Below, piece after piece: positions 8,883 to 16,431 of a DNA stretch of 64,000 nucleotides. The notes under the pieces were generated by a model that saw nothing but the letters and a program-made list of their open reading frames with translations, made no database searches and was not told the DNA's origin. The stretch comes from Bacteroidales bacterium. GTDB taxonomy: Bacteria; Bacteroidota; Bacteroidia; Bacteroidales; Lentimicrobiaceae. Made by a program: the position numbers and the translations under genes. Where the stretch lies: assembly GCA_016709025.1 (NCBI GenBank), contig JADJEQ010000022.1:62001-126000 (forward strand), given 5' to 3'. Within the stretch, counting starts at the first letter, position 1, and each line of letters starts with the position of its first letter.

Positions 8883-10415
8883 TCAGAACGGGGTTTCATG
8901 ATCTTCCTCCATGGTATTCATTTTAGAGGGCAGGGTGTAGGTGTTGACATTCTGTTCAAAACCAGAATTTGGCTGTAATGAATTGTTGCCTGTGAATTCA
9001 CCCGGATCAGGATCGGTAAACTTGGCGTATTTGCTGATAAAGCGCAAAGGAATGTCTTTCAGGGCACCGTTTCTGTGCTTGGCAATGGATAACTCAGCAT
9101 GTCCGACCAGGCTGGCCCCGGTTTCATCCTGATTCTGGTTATAATACTCCGGTCTGTAAATGAACAATACCATATCGGCATCCTGTTCAATAGCGCCCGA
9201 TTCCCTTAGGTCAGACAGCAATGGTTTTTTATTCGGCCGGTTTTCTACCGAACGGTTAAGCTGTGACAAGGCGATGACAGGTATGTTCAGCTCTTTGGCA
9301 AGGCTCTTGAGCGAACGTGAAATCTGACTGATTTCCTGTTCGCGGTTTCCGTTGCTGCGATCAATACCGGCCGACATCAATTGGATGTAGTCGATGATCA
9401 CCATCTGAATGTTATGCTGTGCTTTCAGACGACGGCATTTGGCCCTGAGTTCAAATATCGAAAGTGATGGTGTATCGTCGATAAACAGTGGCGCATCAAT
9501 CAGGTTGTTGATTTTAGAGTTAAGCTGTTCCCACTCATAGTTTTCGAGGCTCCCTTTCCGGAGTTTATCGCCGGGCAGCTGGGCTTCGGCAGATATAAGC
9601 CTGGTAACCAGCTGAATGCTTGACATTTCGAGTGAAAATACGGCGACAGCTTTTTTAAAATCTACTGCTACATTCCGGGCGATGGTGAGCACAAAGGCTG
9701 TTTTACCCATACCTGGCCGGGCAGCAATGATGATAAGGTCGGAAGGTTGCCAGCCCGCTGTAACCCTGTCCAATTCAGTAAAACCGGATGGTACTCCGCT
9801 GAATTGACCTGTTTGGTTGCGCGCTGCCTCAATTTGTTTTACTGCATCACGTATAAGTGAATGCATATCGAGGTAATTGCGTCGCATATTGTTCTCTCCA
9901 ACACTAAAAAGCTGGTTTTCAGCTTTATCAAGAAGGTTGAAAACATCTGTGGTATCCTCATAGGCATCTTTTATTATTTCTGAGGATATCCTGATAAGTT
10001 CCCGCTGTATAAACTTCTGCAGGATGATACGGGCATGGAATTCGGTGTTGGCTGATGATGCGACCCTGTTGGTCAGCTGGGCAATATAAAACGGACCACC
10101 GGCTATTTCCAGTTCACCAGTAAATTTCAGCTCATTGGTAACCGTTAAAATATCTATGGGTTCTGTTTTTGCAAATAAACGGGTAATGGCCTGAAAAATG
10201 ATCTGATGTGCTTCCTTATAAAAAGCATCGGGCCTGATAACATCGATGATGGATGCCAGTGCATCCTTTTCAAGCATAATGGCTCCAAGTACCGCTTCTT
10301 CAAGATCTACGGCCTGTGGTGGAACTTTTCCATGCTCAAATATATCGCTGAGTGGTTGAGGACGGGTGGTCCTTTTTTTACGGTTATCACTGACGATATT
10401 CTTATTCTCTTCCAT
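8883..10415 (-). CDS. dnaB: Replicative DNA helicase DnaB
   Basis: A 510-residue hexameric helicase that unwinds DNA ahead of the replication fork. The N-terminal domain (about 31-135) starts VPPQAVDLEEAVLGAIMLEKDA and ends with NTEFHARIILQK. The RecA-like ATPase domain follows with Walker A ARPGMGKTA at 232-240, EMSSIQLVTRLIS, Walker B MVIIDYIQLM, the NREQEISQISRSLKSLAKELNIPV segment and the SDLRESGAIEQDADMVLF arginine-finger region. No intein interrupts the P-loop, and length is normal for Bacteroidota. The C-terminus has a nonconserved acidic tail. A TATTTTTG promoter box lies only 4 bases before the ATG, which suggests a leaderless transcript. Confidence 0.97.
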   Translation of the reverse strand: MEENKNIVSDNRKKRTTRPQPLSDIFEHGKVPPQAVDLEEAVLGAIMLEKDALASIIDVIRPDAFYKEAHQIIFQAITRLFAKTEPIDILTVTNELKFTGELEIAGGPFYIAQLTNRVASSANTEFHARIILQKFIQRELIRISSEIIKDAYEDTTDVFNLLDKAENQLFSVGENNMRRNYLDMHSLIRDAVKQIEAARNQTGQFSGVPSGFTELDRVTAGWQPSDLIIIAARPGMGKTAFVLTIARNVAVDFKKAVAVFSLEMSSIQLVTRLISAEAQLPGDKLRKGSLENYEWEQLNSKINNLIDAPLFIDDTPSLSIFELRAKCRRLKAQHNIQMVIIDYIQLMSAGIDRSNGNREQEISQISRSLKSLAKELNIPVIALSQLNRSVENRPNKKPLLSDLRESGAIEQDADMVLFIYRPEYYNQNQDETGASLVGHAELSIAKHRNGALKDIPLRFISKYAKFTDPDPGEFTGNNSLQPNSGFEQNVNTYTLPSKMNTMEEDHETPF

Positions 10416-10419
10416 TCAC

Positions 10420-10427
10420 CAAAAATA
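10420..10427 (-). promoter_or_regulatory. -7 box (TATTTTTG) 4 bases before the dnaB ATG
   Basis: On the minus strand TATTTTTG matches TAnnTTTG and ends 4 bases before the dnaB start. Because Bacteroidota transcripts begin a few bases after this box, the start site would fall on or beside the ATG. No clear -33 TTTG is seen. Confidence 0.45.
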
Positions 10428-10482
10428 GGAATTCCGCGATAATTTAAAGCCGGCCTTAAAAGATTTAGTTATGAACATTGGC

Positions 10483-10545
10483 CGGAGGTCGGAGGTCGGA
10501 GGTCAGAAGTCGGAGGTCAGAAGTCAGAAGTATGAGGTATGAGGT
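10483..10545 (+). repeat. Nine tandem heptamers (CGGAGGT / CAGAAGT / ATGAGGT)
   Basis: Nine 7-base units run without interruption: CGGAGGT three times, CAGAAGT, CGGAGGT, CAGAAGT twice, ATGAGGT twice. They lie just upstream of dnaB in a spacer that also contains GAGT-type repeats and a hexamer array. No coding potential is evident and no protein binding is known to me. Confidence 0.85.
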
Positions 10546-10550
10546 AAGAT

Positions 10551-10672
10551 TGAGTGACTGAGTAGCTAAGAGATGTGTTGTGAGTTGTGAGTAGTGAGTG
10601 AGTAGTGAGTGAGTGGGTGAGTGGGCGAGTGAGAGAGGGAGTGAAGGGGAGACTGAGAGACTGAGAGACGAA
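10551..10672 (+). repeat. GAGT/GTGAGT simple-sequence stretch
   Basis: An irregular purine-rich stretch built of GAGT, GTGAGT, GAGTGGGT and GAGAGACT units. It follows the heptamer array directly. It is less regular than its neighbours and holds no open frame worth calling. Confidence 0.7.
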
Positions 10673-10813
10673 GAGTAACCTACCTTAAACTAACCTTAGC
10701 GTCCCGCTAAGGTTAAACGCTAATTCCTCAGCTCTGCCACATCACAAAAAAAGGAGAGGGGGTGACATATCAGGATGGTAGGATTGAAATTAAATATCAG
10801 GGTCGTAGCAATA

Positions 10814-10957
10814 AATCCCAATCCCAACCCCAACCCCAACCCCAACCCCAACCTCAACCTCAACCTCAACCTCAACCTCAACCTTAACCTTAACCTTAAC
10901 CTTAACCTTAACCTCAACCTCAACCTTAACCTTAACCTTAACCTCAATCTTAACCTG
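10814..10957 (+). repeat. 24-unit telomere-like hexamer array (AATCCC/AACCCC/AACCTC/AACCTT)
   Basis: Exactly 24 contiguous 6-base units. In order: AATCCC x2, AACCCC x4, AACCTC x5, AACCTT x5, AACCTC x2, AACCTT x3, then AACCTC, AATCTT and AACCTG. Identical variants sit in blocks, as expected from local slippage or unequal exchange. The minus strand is G-rich (TTGGGG, TTGAGG, TTAAGG), so the first block could form a G-quadruplex. The array ends 13 bases before the -7 box of the downstream gene, placing the -33 region inside the last units. Both strands are open in some frames (Asn-Pro/Asn-Leu or Arg-Leu repeats), which I take as accidental. Confidence 0.95.
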
Positions 10958-10970
10958 TCTTTATTTTTTC

Positions 10971-10978
10971 TACTTTTG
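10971..10978 (+). promoter_or_regulatory. -7 box (TACTTTTG) before the TlpA-like gene
   Basis: TACTTTTG matches TAnnTTTG, 19 bases before the ATG at 10998. The expected -33 position falls within the end of the hexamer array (about 10947-10952), which offers no TTTG. Confidence 0.5.
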
Positions 10979-10997
10979 AATTTCAAAATCAGACGTT

Positions 10998-12113
10998 ATG
11001 CTTAACCTTTTTCGAAAATCAATCCTCTTTTCAGTAGTATTTATTTTATGGTCATCTGCATTCTCGCAGGATAGCCTTTTTATCAAAGGAAAAATATCTG
11101 GGCTGGATTCCGGTGATAAAAACCTGGCTCTATCTGATATTACTACCAACCCTCCGGTGGTATCAACAAAGGTCACCTCTCAGGATGGATCTTTCAGCTT
11201 TAAGGTTGCTGTTTCAAAGCTGGCAATTTACCGTTTATATCTTACTGCCGACAATTTTATCATGTTGCTGATGACAGGACAGGACATTGATTTACAGCTA
11301 AATGCTGAAAAACTTAACCTTAACCCGGTAATATCCGGATCTGACGACACCAGGATTTTATACGACATGGCCATACAGTCCTCTTTATATGATATGCAAC
11401 TCGACAGCCTGAACAAAGCATTTGGTGAAGCCAGAAAAGCACCTGAACTGAGCGAGCAATTACCTGTTATTCAGTCAGCTTATGAGAAGACATCTGAAAA
11501 ACAACTGGATTTTATACGGCAGAAACTTATGGCCAATCCCGGTTCTCCGGCAACATTGTTCTTCATAGATAAATTAAGTCTCGATTCCGACCTGGATGTT
11601 TTCAGGAAGGTTTCAGCTGCATTGTATGCTAAGTATCCCGAACACAGTCTGGTTGTTGATTTGAAGAACAGGGTTGAGTTGGAAGAGAAGCTTCAACCCG
11701 GGAATATGGCTCCTGAAATCACACTTCCCGACCGGGATGGTAAACCCGTTAGCCTTTCATCAATGCGGGGCAAAGTGGTACTAATCGATTTCTGGGCTTC
11801 CTGGTGTGGTCCGTGCCGGCGCGATAATCCGGAAGTTGTCAGGATGTATAACCGATTTAAGGATAAGGGCTTTGATATTTTCGGGGTTTCATTGGATCGC
11901 GATGCTGCTTCCTGGTTGGCAGCCATTGAAAAAGACGGACTGACCTGGACCCACGTCAGTGATCTGAAATACTGGCAGAGTGCCGGTGCAGAAGCCTATG
12001 GTGTTAAAGCAATTCCCCATACAGTGCTTATTGACCGGGAGGGAAAGATTATCGCCCGCAAGCTCAGAGGCAAAGCGCTTGAAGATAAGCTGGAAGAAAT
12101 TCTGGGAAAATAA
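10998..12113 (+). CDS. Exported TlpA/ResA-family thiol-disulfide oxidoreductase with DUF4369-like N-domain
   Basis: A 371-residue protein. A signal peptide (1-23, ending SAFSQ) leads to a DUF4369-like beta domain (about 25-120: LFIKGKISGLDSGDKNLALSD), a helical linker (120-230), and a C-terminal thioredoxin domain (about 235-371). The redox motif is WCGPC with C270 and C273, in VVLIDFWASWCGPCRRDNPEV; the cis-proline loop is AIPHTVLIDREGKIIAR. Such proteins reduce or shuffle disulfides in periplasmic partners, for example in cytochrome c maturation. The domain order is the standard Bacteroidota one. The gene stands alone, between the hexamer array and a glycosidase gene, so the partner is not indicated by context. 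Confidence 0.88.
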   Translation: MLNLFRKSILFSVVFILWSSAFSQDSLFIKGKISGLDSGDKNLALSDITTNPPVVSTKVTSQDGSFSFKVAVSKLAIYRLYLTADNFIMLLMTGQDIDLQLNAEKLNLNPVISGSDDTRILYDMAIQSSLYDMQLDSLNKAFGEARKAPELSEQLPVIQSAYEKTSEKQLDFIRQKLMANPGSPATLFFIDKLSLDSDLDVFRKVSAALYAKYPEHSLVVDLKNRVELEEKLQPGNMAPEITLPDRDGKPVSLSSMRGKVVLIDFWASWCGPCRRDNPEVVRMYNRFKDKGFDIFGVSLDRDAASWLAAIEKDGLTWTHVSDLKYWQSAGAEAYGVKAIPHTVLIDREGKIIARKLRGKALEDKLEEILGK

Positions 12114-12336
12114 TCATGATCGGTATTTACCATTCAGATGAATGTTAGTTTTCTCTTTGATGGATATTTACCCTGAATCCTGCCTGCTCAGGACAGAGTA
12201 ATTCTTACCACTGACTTCTGTGCCTGATTCACTTCCAAAATATGCGAAAGAGAAAATAGTTGATTACTCTTTTATTTAATAGTTGAATATCAGTAACATA
12301 ATTGATAATATAGTTTCTCATCTTTACTTACCGAAA

Positions 12337-14370
12337 ATGAAAGCAAACATCCTGTTCATCTTTCTGATTTCAACCTATATGAATTTGTTTGCGCAGGTTG
12401 ATCCCTGGATCATAAAAGCTGAGAACATAAATTCTTCTGACTATTATGGTATTACAGTTGCCAATGGAATGATCGGGCTGGTTTCATCACCACAGCCTTT
12501 GAAAGTGAGCAGTGTTATACAATCCGGCACTTATGATTTATATGGCAGAGGTCGTGTCAGCAATTTTCTGAACAGCTTTAACCTGTTGAACATGCAGTTG
12601 GATATCAATGGGAGGGCAATGGATGCCGGGTCGGTGAAGAATTTCAAACAGGAGTTGGATATGCATTCTGCCACCTTTGCCGGGAAATTCGATTATGAAA
12701 ATGAAGCAAGTGTAAGATACACCTATTGTTCTCTCCGTCATTTGCCTTTTTGTGTTCTCATGGAAGTCGTCATCACTGCAAAAAAGGATATTACGATTCA
12801 GGTAGCAAACAAAATGGAATCCCCTGATGCTTTGCGCGATGTGCAGAATTATTACAACGAGCTCGACCGTCCCCATACGAATATTTGCCTGCTGACCTCC
12901 ACTGCTAAGAGTCCTACCGGGAAGCTACAACTATGCGCATCAACAACTTTCCTATTTGAAGAAGACCGGTTGCAGGAGCCCCGCGTGGTTCATGAAATGT
13001 GGGACAACAACATGCACCTGATGAAATTCAGCAAATCCATGAAAGCTGGTCAAACCTATACTTACTGCATTGTTGGAACTACCTTATCTTCAGCACATCA
13101 TGAAGACCCGCTTAACGAAGCAGAACGCCTGACTATTTTCGCAAAACTCGAAGGCAGGGAAAAATTGATTGCCTTGCATAAAAAGGCATGGGATGATTTA
13201 TGGAAAAGTGATATTCTGATTGAAGGTGATGATCAATCCCAACAGGATATACACAGTATGTTGTATCATTTATATTCATTTGCCCGGGAAGGAAACTCGT
13301 TTTCACTTTCACCAATGGGATTGTCGGGTTTGGGATATAACGGGCATGTTTTCTGGGATACTGAAGTATGGATGTTCCCGGTTTATCTGATACTGCATCC
13401 GGAGATAGCAAAGTCGTTGATTGAATACCGGTTTGAGAGACTTGGAGCGGCGAGGCACAATGCAATTGCCCATGGATACAAGGGCGCGATGTTTCCCTGG
13501 GAAAGTGCAGGCAGTGGGGTAGAGGAGACCCCGGTATGGGCACTTACCGGGCCTTTTGAGCATCATATTACAGCTTGTGTGGCACTGGCAGCCTGGAACT
13601 ACTATTGTGTCACCCGTGATGAAACATGGCTCAGGGAAAAAGGCTGGCCTATACTTTCAGCAACTGCCGATTTCTGGACCAGCCGGGTAGAACGCGAAGG
13701 ACCGGGAGCTTATAACATCAGGAATGTAGTTGGTGCCGATGAATGGGCTGAGAATGTCGACAATGATGCTTTTACAAATGGTGCAGCCATCGAAAACCTT
13801 CAAATGGCGGTGACTGCCGCCGGAATACTGGGTTATGCTCCAAATCCTGACTGGAAACTGGTTGCAGATAACATACCCATTCTCAGTTTTAGTGATGGGA
13901 CTACCAGGGAGCATGCTTCCTACAATGGAGAAGGCATTAAACAGGCAGATGTAAACCTTCTTGCCTACCCCTTAGGAATAGTATCGGAACACGGGCAGAT
14001 TAAAAAAGATCTGGATTATTACAAAGGGAGGGTACCCGATGCAGGAACACCTGCGATGACCCAGGCTATATTTTCATTGCTTTATGCCCGCCTGGGTGAC
14101 AAATCAAACGCATATTACTGGTTTAAAGAGGCATATATTCCAAATCTTAATCCACCATTCAGGGTTATAGCCGAAACCAAAGGCGGAACCAATCCCTATT
14201 TTGCTACGGGTGCCGGGGGTGTGCTGCAAAGTATGTTAATGGGTTTCGGGGGGCTGAGCATTACCCCTCAGGGCATCGTGCAAAAAAATGCCTTACTGCC
14301 GGATGAATGGAAGAAGATTACCATCACAGGGGTTGGACCGGATCGTAAAACCTTTGAGGTAGTCAAATAG
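12337..14370 (+). CDS. Exported GH65-like glycoside hydrolase
   Basis: A 677-residue protein from the ATG at 12337, chosen because it opens a clean signal peptide (FLISTYMNLFAQ); an upstream in-frame start at 12283 would add 18 residues before it. The N-terminal ~270 residues are a beta-sandwich (NGMIGLVSSPQ), followed by an alpha/alpha barrel with GYNGHVFWDTEVWMFPV, GYKGAMFPWESAGSG and VGADEWAENVDNDAFTNG. The last corresponds to the GPDEYH-type block whose Glu is the general acid of family 65. The C-terminal part has ETKGGTNPYFATGAGGVLQSML. It probably hydrolyses an alpha-glucoside in the periplasm. Closest architecture known to me is the trehalase/glucosyl-hydroxylysine glucosidase side of GH65 rather than the phosphorylases. 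Substrate uncertain. Confidence 0.85.
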   Translation: MKANILFIFLISTYMNLFAQVDPWIIKAENINSSDYYGITVANGMIGLVSSPQPLKVSSVIQSGTYDLYGRGRVSNFLNSFNLLNMQLDINGRAMDAGSVKNFKQELDMHSATFAGKFDYENEASVRYTYCSLRHLPFCVLMEVVITAKKDITIQVANKMESPDALRDVQNYYNELDRPHTNICLLTSTAKSPTGKLQLCASTTFLFEEDRLQEPRVVHEMWDNNMHLMKFSKSMKAGQTYTYCIVGTTLSSAHHEDPLNEAERLTIFAKLEGREKLIALHKKAWDDLWKSDILIEGDDQSQQDIHSMLYHLYSFAREGNSFSLSPMGLSGLGYNGHVFWDTEVWMFPVYLILHPEIAKSLIEYRFERLGAARHNAIAHGYKGAMFPWESAGSGVEETPVWALTGPFEHHITACVALAAWNYYCVTRDETWLREKGWPILSATADFWTSRVEREGPGAYNIRNVVGADEWAENVDNDAFTNGAAIENLQMAVTAAGILGYAPNPDWKLVADNIPILSFSDGTTREHASYNGEGIKQADVNLLAYPLGIVSEHGQIKKDLDYYKGRVPDAGTPAMTQAIFSLLYARLGDKSNAYYWFKEAYIPNLNPPFRVIAETKGGTNPYFATGAGGVLQSMLMGFGGLSITPQGIVQKNALLPDEWKKITITGVGPDRKTFEVVK

Positions 14371-14706
14371 TTCCGGCAGTTTGATTGAACAGATAACCAT
14401 TTAAATTTGAACGCTGTTACAGATCTATCAACAAGCTAAGCATAAAGTAGCCTTCTTGCATCTATATATTTCAATGTTTGAAAATGGGGCTTACGCCTGC
14501 CTATTTGCCAGTCAGACAGCTCAGAAACCTGCCTGCCGCAATTCAATGAAGGCGGGATACGAAGCGCTCCGGCATTGAGTTTAACAGTGAACACATTGAT
14601 CTCAGTCATACTAAACGAAAAGAAGGAGGGGTGTAATGATTAAGAATCATTACACCCCTCTTAAAATTCATTTGAAGACTCTGCGATTCAGTTCGTAATG
14701 ATCATA
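14371..14706. other. Convergent spacer between the GH65-like and FKBP genes
   Basis: A 336-base spacer between convergent genes. Apart from the strong hairpin at 14626-14660 I see no open frame, RNA gene or regulatory site. GC-rich patches around 14480-14570 (GCCTGCC-type) show no clear structure. Confidence 0.6.
14626..14660 (-). terminator. Rho-independent terminator of the FKBP gene, possibly bidirectional
   Basis: A perfect 16-bp stem (14626-14641 with 14645-14660) closes a 3-base AAG loop. On the minus strand it lies 46 bases past the FKBP stop and is followed by TTCTTTTCGTTT, a T-rich run. It stands between convergent genes, so it may also stop readthrough from the GH65-like gene. Confidence 0.85.
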
Positions 14707-15456
14707 CTATTTTTTTTCAATTGAAAGAAGTTCAACCTCAAATATCAGAACAGAACCTCCCGGTATAGGACCAGCACCCTTATCACCGTATGCAAGTGCT
14801 GCGGGAATATAGAACATGTATTTTGCACCGGGACTCATCAATTGAACCCCTTCTGTCCAGCCAGGGATTACACCGTTGAGAGGAAATTTGATGGGTTCAC
14901 CTCTTTCCACTGAGGAGTCGAAGACTGTCCCATCTATCATGGTACCGGTATAATGTACTTCAACTATGTCTTCAGGTTTTGGCTTGTCACCGGTTCCTTC
15001 TTTGATAACCTTATACTGAAGTCCGCTGGGCAAGGCCACAACGCCTTCCTTGGTTTTATTTGCAGCCAGAAATGCATCACCCTCTGCTTTCACTGCTGAG
15101 GCTGCTTCAGATGTTTTTTTCTGTTGTTTTGCCATCATTTCCTGCTGAAAGGCAGCCATAATCTGTTCAGTTGCCTCGGCAGTAAACACAGTATCAATCG
15201 AGTTCAGGCCATCTTTCAATCCGGCAAACATGATTTCGGGGGTAACAGCAATATCATTGGTCTTCATATTACTTCCGATATCCTTGCCAATAAGGTAGCT
15301 AATTGTATCCTGATGGGTTTTCAGTATCAGAGCCTGACTGCATTCAGTATCCTTGCTATCTTTATCTTTTTTCTTCTGACTTTTCTGAGCCTGGACCAAA
15401 TTTACAGATAGAAATATAGCAATCAGAAGGAATGCTATAACGGGTGTTTTTCTCAT
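14707..15456 (-). CDS. Exported FKBP-type peptidyl-prolyl cis-trans isomerase
   Basis: A 249-residue protein of the FkpA/Mip type. The signal peptide covers residues 1-23 (ending NLVQAQ). Next comes a Lys-rich segment, the FKBP_N dimerisation region (about 40-130: ISYLIGKDIGSNMKTNDIAVTPEIMFAGLKDGL... and a helical QQEMMAKQQKKTSEAA stretch), and the catalytic FKBP domain (about 140-249) with EVHYTGTMIDGTVFDSS, GVIPGWTEGVQLMSPGAKYMFYIP, LAYGDKG and a final IFEVELLSIE. It assists folding of exported proteins in the periplasm. All core FKBP positions (Y, D, F, W, Y) appear retained. Monocistronic, with a strong terminator. Confidence 0.93.
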   Translation of the reverse strand: MRKTPVIAFLLIAIFLSVNLVQAQKSQKKKDKDSKDTECSQALILKTHQDTISYLIGKDIGSNMKTNDIAVTPEIMFAGLKDGLNSIDTVFTAEATEQIMAAFQQEMMAKQQKKTSEAASAVKAEGDAFLAANKTKEGVVALPSGLQYKVIKEGTGDKPKPEDIVEVHYTGTMIDGTVFDSSVERGEPIKFPLNGVIPGWTEGVQLMSPGAKYMFYIPAALAYGDKGAGPIPGGSVLIFEVELLSIEKK

Positions 15457-15482
15457 TTTGTTTGAGTTTAAGTTTTAACGGG

Positions 15483-15510
15483 CAAATTTATGAATTTCAT
15501 CCTATGTCAA
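15483..15510 (-). promoter_or_regulatory. FKBP promoter (TTG-N17-TAAATTTG)
   Basis: On the minus strand TAAATTTG (15490 to 15483) matches TAnnTTTG, with a TTG at 15510-15508 spaced 17 bases upstream. The start codon is 26 bases below the box. Confidence 0.5.
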
Positions 15511-15603
15511 TACAAAGAGAATGATGGTTTTAATGATATTTAACTAATTTTAACGGCTATGTATTACCCGGCAAGTACTATCCGGAAAAGCAAACAACTC
15601 AGA

Positions 15604-16311
15604 TCAGGTAATAATTATATTCCCGGGAGGGAGTAAGTTTTCTCCTTTATACCTGAGAAAAAGCTGAACAATAGCAACAACGTCCTTCTGGCAGTATTCA
15701 ACGATTCTGTCAAGGTTATCCTCTTCCCAGAAAACCCTGCCTACCTGGCTTCCATCAATATCATCTTTTGGAGTCGGGATATTAAAAATAGCAGTTAATA
15801 AAGCCAATGAAGTATAATTCTTATAATCTCCGAACTTCCACATCTCCATGGTGTCGAGGTGCTGAACCTCCCAGGGTTTTCTGCCCGCGGTATCGAGAAT
15901 CGATGGAATCTTTATCCCATTAACCAGCATTCTTCTGGCTATATATGGAAAGTCGAATTCTTTTCCGTTATGGGCGCATAGCTGAAATTCCGGCTTCCTG
16001 AAACGACTGTTAAGCAAATTGGCAAAGTCGAGGAGCAATTCCGACTCTTCCTTTCCGGCGAATGACTTTATGCGGAGCATTCCGCCGTTTATAAAACCAG
16101 CCGAAATACAGATAATCTTTCCGAATTCAGCATAAATGCCGGCCCGTTCATAAAGTGTGGCCGGAGTTTCACCTTCTATCACAGGGAATTTTGAAGCTTT
16201 TACCTCCCATAATTTTTTGAAATTATCAGGTACTTTCTCAAAATCAGAATATTGTGGAACAGTTTCTATGTCAATAAAGAGAACATTCTCGGATTTTACC
16301 TGGTCGAGCAT
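15604..16311 (-). CDS. Predicted 3'-5' exonuclease, PolB-like (RNase H fold)
   Basis: A 235-residue protein of the Bacteroidota family related to the proofreading domain of PolB polymerases (PF10108-like). Motif I is VLFIDIETVPQ with D14 and E16; motif II is CAHNGKEFDFPYIARRM; motif III is RIVEYCQKDVVAIVQLFLRY. These supply the acidic metal ligands of the DEDD superfamily. The segment LDTMEMWKFGDYKNYTSLALL is also typical. No polymerase domain is attached; length is normal for the stand-alone family. It likely acts in DNA repair or trimming, but its substrate is not known. It is divergent from the lipoprotein gene at 16432, and the shared 120-base gap carries that gene's promoter box. Confidence 0.85.
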   Translation of the reverse strand: MLDQVKSENVLFIDIETVPQYSDFEKVPDNFKKLWEVKASKFPVIEGETPATLYERAGIYAEFGKIICISAGFINGGMLRIKSFAGKEESELLLDFANLLNSRFRKPEFQLCAHNGKEFDFPYIARRMLVNGIKIPSILDTAGRKPWEVQHLDTMEMWKFGDYKNYTSLALLTAIFNIPTPKDDIDGSQVGRVFWEEDNLDRIVEYCQKDVVAIVQLFLRYKGENLLPPGNIIIT

Positions 16312-16419
16312 AAACTGGAGTTTTGTCTTATAAAGGTAAGGAGTTTATAGCAGCTCTGCAATTTTTAATTGGATAGAAAAATGTTTTGATTCTTTTTTCG
16401 TATGGCTTCAGTCAGTAAC

Positions 16420-16427
16420 TATTTTTG
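16420..16427 (+). promoter_or_regulatory. -7 box (TATTTTTG) 4 bases before the lipoprotein ATG
   Basis: TATTTTTG matches TAnnTTTG and ends 4 bases before the ATG at 16432, the same octamer and spacing seen at dnaB. If used, transcription would start on or beside the start codon. No -33 TTTG at a normal distance. Confidence 0.4.
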
Positions 16428-16431
16428 CAGG

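Noticed and set aside
10814..10957. Hexamers as a true telomere or linear chromosome end
   Set aside because: The array is internal, mixes several unit types, and ordinary genes flank it on both sides.
10720..11005. Open frames of Arg-Leu or Asn-Pro/Asn-Leu repeats on both strands across the hexamer array
   Set aside because: A 6-base repeat without stops keeps frames open by itself; no start context, promoter or neighbouring conserved sequence supports translation.
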